In this document: positions 11,425 through 22,690 of the stretch, piece after piece
Numbering within the stretch: the stretch's first letter is position 1
How the letters are laid out: each line of letters opens with the position of its first letter
NCBI RefSeq assembly: GCF_050947875.1
Contig: NW_027460291.1
Coordinates: 27,366,662 to 27,430,661, forward strand
From: Dermacentor variabilis
Lineage: Eukaryota; Arthropoda; Arachnida; Ixodida; Ixodidae
DNA: 64,000 nt
Direction: 5' to 3'
Notes under the pieces: generated by a model
Seen by the model: the letters and a program-made list of their open reading frames with translations, nothing else
Told to the model about the DNA's origin: nothing
Databases searched by the model: none
Position numbers and translations under genes: made by a program

Positions 11425-12448
11425 GGCATAAGGGTGAGGAGACGGGGAAAAGGAGCTCGATTACGGCAACGTCCAGGAGGCGCGGCAGTGGCGAGCGACG
11501 TGGCCAATGCGGAATCAACGGAAGCAAATGGGCTTGTCGTCCGGAGTTCTGCACTCGGTAGGGTTGCGGTATCTGGGAGGGAAACACAGATTGCTGTGAG
11601 GCGGAGCTGTCGGCACCGGTCGGGCGTCAGGTCGGGAGACGGAGCAGGCAGCAGGAAAACCGAGGTTGGCAAATTCTTGCCGCACCACTTCCTGAATGAG
11701 AGAGATCGCTGGGGCCTGTTGGGCAAATGTGGGCTCAAGTGGGCGGGGATAGAACGGCACAGGACCTATAGCCTCGAGCTCGCGGCGAATACGTGTGACG
11801 TGCTCATTTATGGCTGGTGAAACGGTGAGGTCGACGCAAGACGACGTCGCAGCCATGTTAAGGAGCCGCTGAGAACTGTGGAATGACGTGGCGACTTTTG
11901 GCGAGCTGAAAGCGGCGGCATTCCTTCACAATGACGTCGATGGTGGACACATTGTTCAGTACCAACAAGTTGAACGCGTCGTCCGGGATCCCTTTGAGTA
12001 CGTGGCCGACTTTGTCAACCTCAGCCATATTGTCGTCGACTTTCTGGAAACTAGCGAGCACATCTTTTATGTACGAGACATACGATTCAGTAGAAGACTG
12101 AACTCGGGTAGCAAGCTCTTTCCTAGCAGCCAGCTGCCGACCGGTGGGATTGCCATAGAGGTCGCTGAGCTTCTCCTTGAATGCATCCCAGCTAGAGATC
12201 TCGTCCTCGTGTGTCCGGAACCAGACACGAGGAGTTCCACCCGAGTAGAATAGGACATTCGCTAGCCTAAGGGTAGGGTCCCAGCGGTTGTTTTCGCTAA
12301 CACGCTCATACAGGTTGAGCCAGTCCTCAACGTCGACATTATCTTGGCCGGAGAATATGCCAGGATCGCGGTCGTTCGTAACCGTAATGTACGTTATTGT
12401 CGGAGTCGCAGGAGTAGAAGCAGACGAGGTGTCGTCACCGGGAGCCAT
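11425..12448 (-). pseudogene. gag of Ty3/gypsy 1
   Basis: Gag forms the particle and binds element RNA. I chose the ATG at 12446-12448 (MAPGDDTSSAS) rather than the upstream in-frame Met because similarity to other tick gypsy gags begins there. The retroviral-type gag core runs through FSGQDNVDVEDWLNLYERV, VLFYSGGTPRVWF and KEKLSDLYGNP. The frame stops at 11858-11860 and continues in another frame at 11856-11515. The CCHC zinc knuckle (CFR-stop-FRIGHVARHC) has a TGA at 11515-11517 exactly where the second Cys belongs. Confidence 0.88.
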
Positions 12449-12520
12449 GGCGGGAAGCAGGACGGAGCGGCCATAGCGGAACTCCGTGGCGAGGACGGGG
12501 AACAGCACCCTCCACCAAAA

Positions 12521-12692
12521 TGTTACGCAAGCGAAGGATTAACAATTGGAGACTATTTACAAAGTATATTCAATAAGGTTAATGGAGCACTGGCCCGTTC
12601 AGCCGAGAGCTCGAGAGCCAGGGAGCGTTCGTCGTCTTCGTCGGGGCGCCCGCATGCATCATCCACAAGAAACACGCAATATGCATGTATCA
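12521..12692 (-). repeat. 5' LTR and primer-binding site of Ty3/gypsy 1
   Basis: A short 172-bp LTR, TG...CA on the element strand, paired with the 3' LTR at 7200-7674. Just inside it (about 12505-12517, read on minus) lies TGGTGGAGGGTGC, the likely tRNA primer-binding site. Its start is shared with the site of the element at 26.7 kb. Confidence 0.85.
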
Positions 12693-13486
12693 ACATAATA
12701 GCCGGTAAGTGCAGTCTTGGCGAGTCTTGCGCAAAAATCACTCGTTGGTAGGGGTCACCCAAAACGATCTTATAAATTATGAAATAGAAAAAACTTGCAT
12801 TTGTTGCTTTCGCGCAGAATAAAATATTTGGAGCGGAATATTTACTCCTATGACAGTATTCTGAATCACATTTTTTGAATTACATTTTTAACATAGGTTT
12901 TCTTTTTTCAGTGTTTGTTGCCCCCCCCCCCCCCCCTTCACCTAGTCGCGTTTCCATCCTGCACCACAAACTAATATCTCGGGCAATGGGTAGTATTTCG
13001 CGGTCCGCTCCAGGCTTAGCGACCTTGCCATTAGCACTTTCATTTGGGACGTCGCCATGGCTCGTGAAGATCCCAAGTTTCGCCAAAGTCGGCGCATTCT
13101 GCAAAGCACTCTAGCGCTCGTTTTTAGGGACAGATCTAGTGATGCAGCGATCCAGGTCTAAAACGTCTGCTGCTTTCAGGTTAAGCTTAAAACTGTATTT
13201 AGGTCCTTAATCTAGAGTTTCGCACGGACTATCATCAACCACAGTGCCCCCAAGGAACAGTGTGTTATTTGACGGTAATTCAGTAGAAAGAATTTCCTCT
13301 TACTTGGACCTCTTGAAGTTTCACCTTCAACCAGGATTCCGCGTGATGGATCGCAGTACCCGTACAGATGGTTCTGGTGGCGATAAACTCCAGGGGCCAA
13401 ATAACACGCACACTTCTCTATCCATGTAACCTTTTCCAATCCATGTAACCTTGCAATCGTACATTTTTTTTCTTTTTCCTGCCGCA
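12693..13486. other. no recognised gene
   Basis: An AT-rich spacer with a poly-C tract at about 12919-12937. The frames at 12875-13114 and 13244-13429 have no motif and I regard them as chance. Confidence 0.4.
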
Positions 13487-15284
13487 GCCGATGAGGTCTG
13501 TTCTGCTATATTAAATCTAAAAACACTTGCCCAGGTCTAGATAATGTCTCTGCTTATCACTTAAAACTTGTAGCCCCTTGTATTGCAGAAACACTAAGCC
13601 GCATAATTAATCTAATTTTTAAATGTGGCACCTTTCCTAGTTCTCTCAAGAAGAGAAAAGTAATTCCTGTCTTCAAAATAAGGTGATAAATATCTGGTGT
13701 CTAATTATCGCCCAATCTCTATATTGTCCTTCATTAGTAAACTTATCGAGAAATTATTTCTGAAACGTATAAACAGCTAGCTAACAAAGTTTAAGTTGTT
13801 GAAATCTTGCCAGTTCGGTTTCCGTCTCGGCAGTTCAACGAGCTTAGCTTTTATTGCACCAGCCGATAACATAAGGTGTTCTATTTACAGGGGTAAATTG
13901 GTTGGCTCAGTATTTTTCAATTTTACTAAAGCTTTTGACACTGTTAATAATAGCATTTCATTTGCCAAACTAGAATCTTTAGGTATAACAGGTACAGCTT
14001 TAATTTTTCTGAAAGACTACTTACATGACCGTGAGCGAACAGTCTGTGTAGGAGGCGCTTATTCTGAGTTGAAAGTTATTAATCAAGGGGTACCACAGGG
14101 CTCAATACTGAGACCCTTGTTGTTTTGAATTTACATTAACGACTTACCCGATGTTCTTCACCTTTCTAATGCTCTTTTATATGCTGATGATACCACAATT
14201 TCCATGTCTGATAACTCTTTAACAACCTTACTCTTTCAAGTGAACAATGAACTAGCGAAAGTTGTAGAATGGTGCCAGTTAAATAATTTAATTTTACACC
14301 CTCTCAAAACTCAGTTACTGTTATTTAAAACAAAGCAAAAGATCTTGCCGCGTATCCGCCAAGTAACTCTCCCCAGTCACCTCATTCCTGTAGCAGACTG
14401 TGTGTCGTTCCTTGGCATAAAATTAGATTCTCACATGAAGTTTACTAATCATATTGCGTTTGTTAATCAGAAAACAGCTTTTGACATAAAATCTCTCATA
14501 AAATCACGTCCATTCTTTTCACAACACGCATTATTATCTTTATACTTTGCGTTCATTCATAGTCATATCACCTATGGTATTGCTTCCTAGGGAGGCATAT
14601 ATAACTCCCGCTTCTCGTGTATTCATCACATGCATAACAAGGCTATTCGCATATTCACCAACAGTTCCTTTTACTCAAATGCTCTCCCGCTACTCCAGGC
14701 AAACTTTATACCGCTGTATCTGGCTTGTTTAAGTATCATCCAAGTATTCTCTTTGTATATTACCTAACAAACTGCTTCCTTACGAATTTGTGGACTACAA
14801 ATTACTCGCAAATACCACTGAGTTTGTGCATACTTACAGCTTTTTATTACCTAAATGTAACACCAACTATGAAAAAATGACATCCTGATTTTCAGCATCA
14901 ATAATATGGAATGGCCTATCCTATTCACTTAAACTGACGTCATCTTTAAATGTATTCAAACATGAGTTACGATGTTTTATTTCTTTTTGTAGATAGTTTA
15001 ATCGCCTCTAGCATGTTCTCTGTATAATCATGCTTTTTATATATGTGCTTTTTTGTTTGTTTTCTCTTACCAATGTATTAAATTACGAGCCTTCATTTGT
15101 TTTCCGTGTACCTTTTTAATCTTTGCATGCAGCTGTAACCCAAGCTTTGTACACATATTTTTTTTTCTTTTTAGAACCGAGTGTCCTGTTGCAGTTATTG
15201 ACTTTGAGACCGTCGTCTGCATACTGTTTGTTATTTACTCATTGTTTTTTGAATGAAGAAAAAACTGAACCTGAACTGAACACG
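13487..15284 (+). mobile_element. CR1/L2-like LINE, 5'-truncated pseudogene
   Basis: The translated frames give a Jockey-superfamily-type RT: CPGLDNVSAYHLKL at about 13530, VSNYRPISILSFISKLIEK, QFGFRLGSSTS (13811), FFNFTKAFDTVNN (motif A, about 13917), INQGVPQGSILRPLLF (motif B) and ALLYADDTTISMS with an intact YADD (about 14170-14215). A frameshift near 13680, a stop after LLF at 14126-14128 and a stop at 14588 kill it. The 3' end is a short CTGAA-type repeat at about 15262-15284, a feature of CR1/L2 elements. The endonuclease and ORF1 are absent. Clade assignment is from motif style only. Confidence 0.8.
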
Positions 15285-15599
15285 CACACAAAGCCGTCAT
15301 ACAGGCAACTGAAGGGCGCACTAGCGGCGGAAAAGAAGGTAAACAGAAAACTTATCTGCGCATGCTCAGGTATGGCAGCGCCACCTCTTCATAAGGCACA
15401 CGTACCAGCCTATGCGAGAGATAACTGTTTAGGCATTTCATTTTTTTTCTTTAAGCAATTCAGTCCATGGGGGCTGTCTCACGCATACGCTTCCAATACG
15501 ATGGATATGCCAAGCCTCGACCATTTGACACGTTCTCTTCGTTCCCCTCACGGCTGAGAAGCTACCGAGAGCCGAACAAAGTTGGATTTCCATCTCAGA

Positions 15600-15870
15600 A
15601 GGGCTTTTCACCTTCACATCACTTTATTTTCCTTAAAGACCCTCTTCAGAGGGTACTACATAAAGGATGGGGTTACATATCTGATAAATAGAAAAGCAGT
15701 ACAGGATATGGGTGGTCACGGCATAAATGAGTGGTCACGGCATAAAAAAAACACATATAGGGCATGCGATGGCGACGACTTCGTGCGGAAGGGCATTCCA
15801 GACGACGATTGCTCGGGGCAAGAAGGATATTCAAAAATTTTTAGTGAGCTGTGAAATGTCTAGTACAGCA
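15600..15870 (-). mobile_element. CR1-like LINE 3' end (minus)
   Basis: On the minus strand this matches the tail at 39868-40388: degenerate coding sequence for the last RT residues (VVWNALP-type motif near 15790) leading to a 3' terminus with the hairpin ACCCTC-TGAA-GAGGGT at about 15637-15652, then TTTAAGGAAAATAA. It is 5' truncated. Confidence 0.6.
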
Positions 15871-16119
15871 AGCAAAGGCTGGGGATATAACGACGAAAGT
15901 CTAAACTTTCACGATTGGGAATTCTTTTTAGAGATGAAACCTTGATGAATTGTGAGTATGCGTGATGCACGAAACAAAAAATAGCGTTTCGAGATGTTGA
16001 CACGCTATGGATATGTGTAATACATATATTAATATATGTATTAGTATATAGAAGGCTAAACAAGAAGGCCAGCAAGAAGGCTAAGCGGTGGCAGCTGTCG
16101 TGGTAGAGCTGAAGCTCCT

Positions 16120-16560
16120 GCAATTTTGGGGCGTTTCTGGACGAAGCTCCTCGCGATCTTTTCTTGGCCGGGTTTTGCGACAGACGCACTCAAGCAGAGT
16201 TGCTGAAGAAGAGCAAGTGGACGTTTAAAAATGCTTGCGAGATCGCAAGGAGTATGAAGTTGGCCCGCAAGGCAGCCAGGATTTTCAGCCCAGCGTCGAG
16301 CAACGGGTAGCGTGCGGGTAGCCTGGTATCTGGTCAACGCTCTTCACCGCAATCCAGGTAGCTGGAAACCCCCACCTCTCTGGAGAGAAGAAACTGCTAC
16401 GGTACCCGCTGGAGAAAGGTCGACGCAAGCACAGTACTGTTTCCGATGCGGTTCAGAGTATAAATCCTCTACTTGCAAATTGCGCAAATATTGTTGTCGG
16501 TTATGCAAACATGTCAGGCACTAAGCGAGGATGTGCAAAAGTAGAGACTCTGCAAATGCG
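16120..16560 (+). pseudogene. gag remnant of Ty3/gypsy 2
   Basis: About 16120-16300 encodes LDEAPRDLFLAGFCDRRTQA and KSKWTFKNACEIARSMKLA, a typical gag C-terminal capsid segment. After a frame change, two zinc knuckles follow: CFRCGSEYKSSTC, where the His is Tyr, and CRLCKHVRH-stop-ARMC, with a TAA at 16522-16524 inside the second knuckle. Confidence 0.78.
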
Positions 16561-18340
16561 GACAGTGACGCCGATGAACTTGTGCTGCGCAATGTCTATT
16601 CCTGTGAGGGACACATGGCGCTTTACGAAATTTGTCTGAAACTAGAGCAGAAAAGTGTTCGCATGCAGATTGACACGGGGACATCTGTATCAATTGTACC
16701 AGAGCCACTGTACAAGAAATACTGGCGCAACCTACCCCAAGAGGGATGCACTCTTAAACTAAAAACTGACGGAGGCACTCCACTGCCGGTAACGTGGAAG
16801 CTAACCATTTCGGTAGAGCACAACAGTTAGCACATGCAGCTTCCGGTAATTGTCGTCAAGACAAAAGAAAATACCAATGCTGTGCTCTTGGTATGGGACT
16901 GGCTGGCGGCACTTAAATTAGGTTGGTCTAGTGTGCACGGGATTTGCTTGTACCAAATGGCGTTGTTGCTTCAAGACTACGCTAATCTTTTTGAACCTAC
17001 TTAGGGCCTAATAAAGAACAGTGCAATCAAATTAGTACTGAAAGAGGGCAGTACGCCCGTCTTTTCCAAAGCACGATCGGTGCAGTTTGCAGTTAGGAAA
17101 GCAATGTCTTCGCAATTGCAGAATCTCGTAAGGACAGGAGTATTAGTACCTGCTCAGCAGAGTGAACCGGCGACGCCACTACTGGTCGTACCTAAACCGA
17201 ACAATCAAGTCAGGGTGTGTGCCGATTTTAAAGTGATGCTAATTCCATGCCTTAAACCGGATCATTACCTCCTTCCTGTCCTGGCGGATTTGTTTGTAAC
17301 AATGGCCGGGTGCAAATATTTCACTGTGCTTGACCTGTCTACCGCATATCAGCAGCTGGAATTGCATTCGCGGGCGCAGTCGCTATTCGTGATCAACACA
17401 CACTTGGGGTTGTTCAAGTACACGCGCGTACCGCGTGGCAATACGAGTGCACCTTCTATTTTTCAGGCACTCAAGAATCACTGTTGAAAGGACTGTATCG
17501 GGTAGCGTGCTATGTAGACAACGTGCTGATAGCAGCAGATACCTTTGACGGACGTTTTCAAAAAGTCGGAAGTGTGCTGTCCAGGCTTCAGGACAGAGGC
17601 GTCGTAGGGAATATAGAAAGTGTAAGTCCTTTCGAACGTCTGTCTTGTACTTGGGGCACGTTGTTGACGGAAATGCGATACGCCCGCCAGATGAAAAAGT
17701 GAAGGCTATAATGGAGGCGCCTGCACCAAAGTATGAGGCACAGTTGCTGGCCTACCTGGGGTTGATTAACTTTTATGGAAAGATTGTTACCAACATGGCC
17801 GCAAGGCCAAGGCCACTGTACGATGTTGTAAACCAAGGCAAAGGCTTTAGGTGGTCACGTGATGCAGATCAATCGTTTCAGCAAAATAAAACGGGGCTAA
17901 CGGAAGTAAAGGTTTTGACGTACTACAAACAAACCAAAGGGATAGGGCTTGTGTGCGACGCATCTGTGTATGGCGTTGGTGCTATCCTGTTTCATAAGAC
18001 GAGTAGAAAGGAAAAGCAGATTGCATATGCGTCTAGGGCACTGCGCAAAGCAGGTCAACGTTATGCTCACATTGAAAAGGAGGCTCTGGCCCTGGCCTTT
18101 GGGCTGAAGGAGTTTCATACGTAACTGTTTGGGCGTAGTTTCGTAATTTATTCCGATCACGAGCCATTAGCTATCCTTCTGTCGCCCAGGAAGCCCGTTC
18201 TAGTAATGGTAGCAGCACGCATGCAACGCTGGGCTTTATTGCTAGCGGCGTGGGATTACAAATTGGTGTATCGTAAAGGCAGCAATGTAGGAAACGCTGA
18301 CGCGTTTTCGCGCTTGCCGTTGTCTAACGATCGTAATGCC
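16561..18340 (+). pseudogene. protease, RT and RNase H of Ty3/gypsy 2
   Basis: The protease keeps its active site in MQIDTGTSVSIVPEPLY (about 16663-16713). A stop at 16828-16830 precedes RT, whose frame 17080-17487 has PLLVVPKPNNQVRVCADFK and FTVLDLSTAYQQLEL (motif A). Motif C is in a shifted frame (17484-17702) and reads ACYVDNVLIAA, so the last Asp of YVDD is Asn. The frame 17645-18124 holds the RT thumb (YLGHVVDGNAIRPPDEKVKA) and RNase H (GLVCDASVYGVGAILFHK, HIEKEALALAFGLKEFHT). A stop follows, then YSDHEPLAILL and the tether region with NVGNADAFSRLP near 18281-18320. Confidence 0.87.
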
Positions 18341-18892
18341 TCAGATTATCTAAAATTCTCCTCAGTTGTCACTGAACCTCCCTTTTCTGCAGACGCAATC
18401 AGGAAGGGAGCGAATACGGATAGTGTGCTATCGAAAGTGCTGCTGTACACGAGGAGTGGCTGGCTTCCTCATGTATCTGACAGCGAATTGTCCCCGCATT
18501 TTGTTCGTTGGCATGAACTGTCCGTAGATCAGCAGTGCGTTACGCGTGGAAATCGTGGGTTGTTCCTCGTTGCTTGCGCAAAGTAGCGTTGGCACTTTGC
18601 CACGAAGGTTAGCCCCTAATCACGCGTAAGAAAATGCTCGCGCGTAGCTATGTCTGGTGGCCTCAGTTAACCCAAGACATTGAAGATAATGTTAGAAGTT
18701 GCTGTACCTGTCAGTTGACGCAAAACGCTTCACCGTAGGCCCTTCAACAAACTTGGATTCGACCGAGCCGCAGATGTCAACGAATCCACCTGGGTTTTGC
18801 ATTCACAGACAACCAATGGCCTTTATGCTGGTGAATACACACTCAACATGGGTTGACGTGTTCGTGATGAATTCAACAACGACAGACAAAAA

Positions 18893-19075
18893 TTAAATTA
18901 TGGGGCTTTACGTGCCAAAACCACTTTCTGATTACGAGGCACGCCGTAGTGGCGGACTCCGGAAATTTCGACCACCTGGGGTTCTTTAACGTGCTCCTAA
19001 ATCTAAGTACACGGGTGTTTTCGCATTTCACCCCATCGAAATGCGGCCGCCGTGGCCCCGATTTCGATACCCAGG
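18893..19075 (-). repeat. tRNA-derived SINE (Ruka-like), head-truncated
   Basis: Starts with AATTATGGGGCTTTACGTGC at its tail side and runs through the family body to CGGCCGCCGTGG, stopping after a degraded box B (GATTTCGATAC). The box A part is missing. The Ruka identity is from memory and should be treated as inference. Confidence 0.75.
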
Positions 19076-19394
19076 TACGATACCCAGGTACTTCCAACGA
19101 GATAGACTTGTCGTGGCCGTTTTTATTCGGGAACAACGAAAGCCCGCGGAGTTTGAAAAATACCACGTGACAGCGCGCTCTGTGCGCCCAATGCATCACG
19201 ATTACAGCGCCCTCATGAGTGATTTGTAAAAACATCGCCAGCGCCGCGCCTTCCCTTACGAGAAAGGCTTCAACCTTTGCTCGGCTCTGACATTAACGGC
19301 AGCGGCTGGCGACGGCGCTCCGAAAAAGCGCTTCATCAGCAGACGCTCGCGCCTGTCGCCGAAGAACGCGCCGGCATCAGCCGTTTATTCCTTT

Positions 19395-19629
19395 TCTTTA
19401 ATTATGGGGTTATACGTGCCAAAAGCACTTTCTGATTATGAGGCACGCCGTAGTGGAGGACTCCGGAAATTTTGACCACCTGGGGTTTTTTAACGTGCAC
19501 CTAAATCTAAGTATATGGGTATTTTCGCATTTCGCCCCCATCGAAATACGGCCGCCGTGGCCGGGATTCGATCTCGCGAACTCGTGCTCAGCAGCCCAAC
19601 ACCATAGCCCCTGAGCAACCACGGCGGGT
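19395..19629 (-). repeat. tRNA-derived SINE (Ruka-like), full length
   Basis: Read on the minus strand it begins ACCCGCCGTGGTTGCTCAGG, a tRNA-like head with box A (TGGTTGCTCAGGGG) and box B (GAGATCGAATCCC), then the body shared with copies at 18893, 22449, 39150 and 58968. It ends in AATTAAAG at about 19395. Confidence 0.82.
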
Positions 19630-20544
19630 AACGACAGAAAAGGCTATCGAAAGTGCGGAGTGGCTTCACGTCGTATGGCCTTCCGAAGGAGGTCGTTACG
19701 GACAACTGGCCGCAGTTCACTGCGAAAAACTTCAGAGTTTCTGCTTTAGAAAGGATTGCAGCACATCAGGGCTCCTCCGTACACCGCTGCGTCAAATGGA
19801 AGCGCCGAGAACTGCATCTAGACGGTGAAACGGGATCTTATGCGACAGCTTCTCGAAGAAATCATCGGCCATGAGTAAGATCCTGCAGCACCGCACATAC
19901 ATGTTTCTGTTCAGGTACCGGGATACCCCGACCACAACAACTGGGCGAACGCCAGCTGAACTGTTCCTGTCGTGGAAACACCGCACTCGCCTGAATCTGC
20001 TTCCGCCAAATCTGGAGAGACGTATAGAAGAACGTTCCTCCAAAGTAAAGGGCCAAGCCGACGTTGAGGTTATTCAAGGAGGGGCAAGATATTCTGGTCC
20101 AATGCCTTCGTCCAGGTGAGCCCAAATGATTACCTGGGGTCATCGAAATAAGGTGCAGTGCCGTTACGTACATTGTGGGTGTAGGACCGGGAAGGAAGTT
20201 TATGCATGTCGACAATGTCCGCGTTGTTTGAAAGTGACGAACAAGTGAACAACAGTGAGCCTGTCTGTGTGGTACCAAGGTCAATTTCAGACCCTGTGCC
20301 GGAGGCGTCTGCTACGAGACCCCCTGTTCCTTGTTAGAGTCTCCAAGCTCTGCTGCATAGCCACCGGAGCCACTCGAAGACTCGACCTCCTTGGGACAGC
20401 GGAATGCCAATCTACACCAAGGGTCCGCACCGCTGTCTGCTCTTCAAGAAGGTGCATCCCCTCTAATAGCACAGACCCTTCGAAGCAGTGCTCGTGCAGG
20501 GAATCCTTCCGATTGGTACAGGCCATAAGCATAGTAGGCAGGAG

Positions 20545-20700
20545 TATGGTGTCATGCGAAGCGCGTGTGACGTCATACTGATAGCGCATCGCTCACGGCT
20601 ATATAAGCGCTGTGAGCAGCGCGCTCCGTGTTCTTTATGGCTCAGCACTCATGTGCTAATAAACCGTTACGTTTGTGTAAGTCTTGCTTATCTTGTATAC
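20545..20700 (+). repeat. 3' LTR of Ty3/gypsy 2
   Basis: A purine-rich stretch (GTAGGCAGGAG, about 20536-20546) precedes a segment with a TGACGTCA site (about 20568-20576), TATATAA at 20600-20606 and AATAAA at 20658-20663. This is the arrangement of promoter and polyadenylation signals expected in an LTR. With no partner LTR the ends are approximate. Confidence 0.65.
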
Positions 20701-21084
20701 TTTTTTAGGAAATGTATTGTGCCCTAAAATTCAGCCAAGAAAATGTCTTTCTAATAAGCTCTTGATATCAAGTATGTTCTAGTTCACTTGTTAAAAAGAC
20801 GGTTTAGTTTTTTTTTCACTGCATTCATGTATTTGAGCACCAGCTAAGTGTTCTGCAATATTTTTGTTTTTCACTGCAGTTATGTGTTACATGGAGTGAC
20901 ACGATAAGGGTTGTGCATTATCGTGGTCTGGGCGAGGATTGGCACTTTGTCAGGCATTCAATTGCCTTTTCGCCACCTCTTCCCGCTGTACCACTGGATA
21001 AGCTACGTATACTTGAATTGATGATGAAATAAATCACTTCACTTCACGTTAAACCTCACCTTGGCTCTGCCTCCTCGCTCAAGG
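20701..21084. other. unassigned, possible LINE 3' end
   Basis: AT-rich, with TGATGATGAAATAAATC at about 21020-21036 that could be a LINE tail. No coding homology is recognised. Confidence 0.3.
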
Positions 21085-22310
21085 CTACAGGAGTAACAAT
21101 GAACAATAAATGTGTCGGAGGCCTTTACGGTCAGAACCCCAGTGCTTCAGCGCCAGGACATTTAGGACATTGAGTGTCTTATTTGTTTTAACCTTCAGGT
21201 TTATATAGTGTGCCAAAAATTTTGCTTTCTTCGAATATGACCCCTGCAAACTTGCTTCTCGTTTAACTGGTAGTACTATTTCATTTAGTTTCAGGGATGA
21301 GCCCAGTTCTAAGCCCTTCTGCTGAGAAAATATCCAGGCAGCAGTTGTTTCCGAGGAAAAACGAAAGCCATTTGTAATAGCCAACTGTGTCAATTTGTTT
21401 AGAGTGATTTGGATCTGCCGTAAATATGATATGTTGGATGCACGGAAAGCAATTTGGAGATTGTCAACGTAAAGAGAATGCATAAGGGTAGACGATAAGA
21501 CTTTGTTAACACAGTTCATTTTAACGAGAAAGAGCGTTGTACTCAGAACGCAGCCCTGAAGCACACCTTTTTCTTGGATGAATAAACGTGACAGCACCTT
21601 ACTAAGGCGCACTTGAAATGTCCGATCACACATAAAATCAGAAAGGCACTTCAGCCTTTTACCCCGAATCCCCAAGTCTGCTAAGTTCCTCAAAATGCCG
21701 AATCTCCATGTATTGTCATACGCCCCCTCAAAGGTGAAAAAAGATAGCTAGGCATTGTTGTTTGTGAAAAAAGGCATTGCGTATTTCATACTCTAATCGT
21801 ACCAGGTGATCAGTTGTAGAACAACCGTTTTTTATAACCACAATACGTATGTTTAACGACTTTTCTATTTAGAGGGTGGAAGTTAGTCTGGTTTTCACAG
21901 CACATTTGTATGGCTTTGCCACACAGCTGGTGAGAGCAATGGGGCGGTATCTGCAGGGGGATGTTTAAGGTTTTCCACCTTTCGGAAATGGTATAATTGG
22001 GGCATTTCCACATGTTTTTCCACAGTGTCCCAGATCTAATTTAACATTTTAGTAATGTTTTTGTGAAGGCTTCTGAGATGCCTTTGAGAGTAGAGGCTTT
22101 TGAGTGGATGCGGTCCATACCAACTGCAGTTGTCTTTCTAGCAGAGAGATTTAATTGTGGAGGGTGCGAGGAGCAGTGTGCGGTTGATCGGATGCACCTG
22201 TTGTCGGTAATCTTCGTTTTTCGGCCGATTTTTAATGGCGCGAGAATTGAGTGACACACTTGCTTCATGCGCAGCACTTCAGGTTCTACTCCTGAGAGGA
22301 CCGGGGACAA
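21085..22310 (-). mobile_element. I-like LINE fragment A (minus)
   Basis: The frame 21085-21693 encodes RT blocks related to the full element at 51.6-57.6 kb: LGIRGKRLKCL, RTFQVRLSKVLSRLF, LQGCVLSTTLFLVKMN (motif B) and SLYVDNLQIAF (motif C; the last Asp is Asn). Upstream minus sequence to 22310 gives degraded RPIALTSC and GCSTTDHLVRLEYEIRNAFF blocks in shifted frames. Both ends are truncated and the catalytic box is damaged. Confidence 0.78.
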
Positions 22311-22420
22311 AATTCAACATAACCAGAACAAAACAAAGAGAAAGTACTACCACACAAGAATCATTGGTTTCATTATACATATATCAGAGCATAATTTACC
22401 AACACCTGCAGACGGGCTAC
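22250..22420. repeat. dispersed repeat, copy 1 (partial)
   Basis: Shares GCAGCACTTC, GAGGACCGGGGACAAAATTC and GGTTTCATTATACATATATC-type segments with 35805-36615 and 39600-40615. Only one subrepeat is present and the downstream part of the family is missing. Confidence 0.55.
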
Positions 22421-22448
22421 ATGGTGCATTGCAGATCGACGGAAAATA

Positions 22449-22680
22449 ACCCTCCGTGGTTACTCAGTGGCTATGTGTCGGGCTGCTGAGCACGAGATCC
22501 CGATATCGAATCGCGGCCACGGCGTTGGCATTTCGATGGGGGCTAAATGCGAATACACCCGCATACTTAGATTTAGGTTCACGTTAAAGAACCCCATCTG
22601 GTCGAAATTTCCGGAGTCCTCCACTACGGCGAGCCTCATAATGAGGAAGTGGTTTTGGAGCGTAAAACACCACAATTTCT
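22449..22680 (+). repeat. tRNA-derived SINE (Ruka-like), plus copy
   Basis: Head ACCCTCCGTGGTTACTCAGT with box A, a box B-like ATATCGAATCG at about 22502-22513, the family body (CCCATCTGGTCGAAATTTCC) and an end at GCGTAAAACACCACAATTTC. It runs opposite to the copies at 19 kb. Confidence 0.82.
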
Positions 22681-22690
22681 ACGGAAAATA

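Larger units (their letters stand above)
18892..19629. mobile_element. composite insertion carrying two SINE copies
   Basis: The insert lies inside the integrase of Ty3/gypsy 2 between AACGACAGACAAAA (18878-18891) and AACGACAGAAAA (19630-19641), a probable target duplication. It consists of a head-truncated SINE (18893-19075), about 320 bp of unrelated sequence and a full SINE (19395-19629) in the same minus orientation. The two SINEs share one outer duplication. Confidence 0.7.
18580..20120 (+). pseudogene. integrase of Ty3/gypsy 2, split by an insertion
   Basis: The zinc-binding domain keeps the Cys pair (RSCCTCQLT, about 18688-18717), but a stop replaces the second His. The core begins at 18780-18890 (FMLVNTHSTWVDVFVMNST) and is interrupted at about 18892. 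It resumes at 19642 with YGLPKEVVTDNWPQF in frame 19653-19874, which retains the second catalytic Asp. The C-terminal part (19871-20119) carries YRDTPTTTTGRTPAELFL. The insertion at 18892-19629 separates the first and second Asp. Confidence 0.83.
16060..20700 (+). mobile_element. Ty3/gypsy LTR retrotransposon 2 (plus strand, 5'-truncated)
   Basis: Gag remnants, protease, RT, RNase H and integrase follow in order on the plus strand and end in a single LTR with TATA box and poly(A) signal. No matching 5' LTR is present upstream of 16060. The protein style (short gag with paired zinc knuckles, protease with IDTGTSVSIVP) resembles the widespread invertebrate K02A2.6-like gypsy lineage and differs from elements 1 and 3. 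Many stops, a YVDN active site and a 0.74-kb insertion in the integrase make it inactive. Confidence 0.88.
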
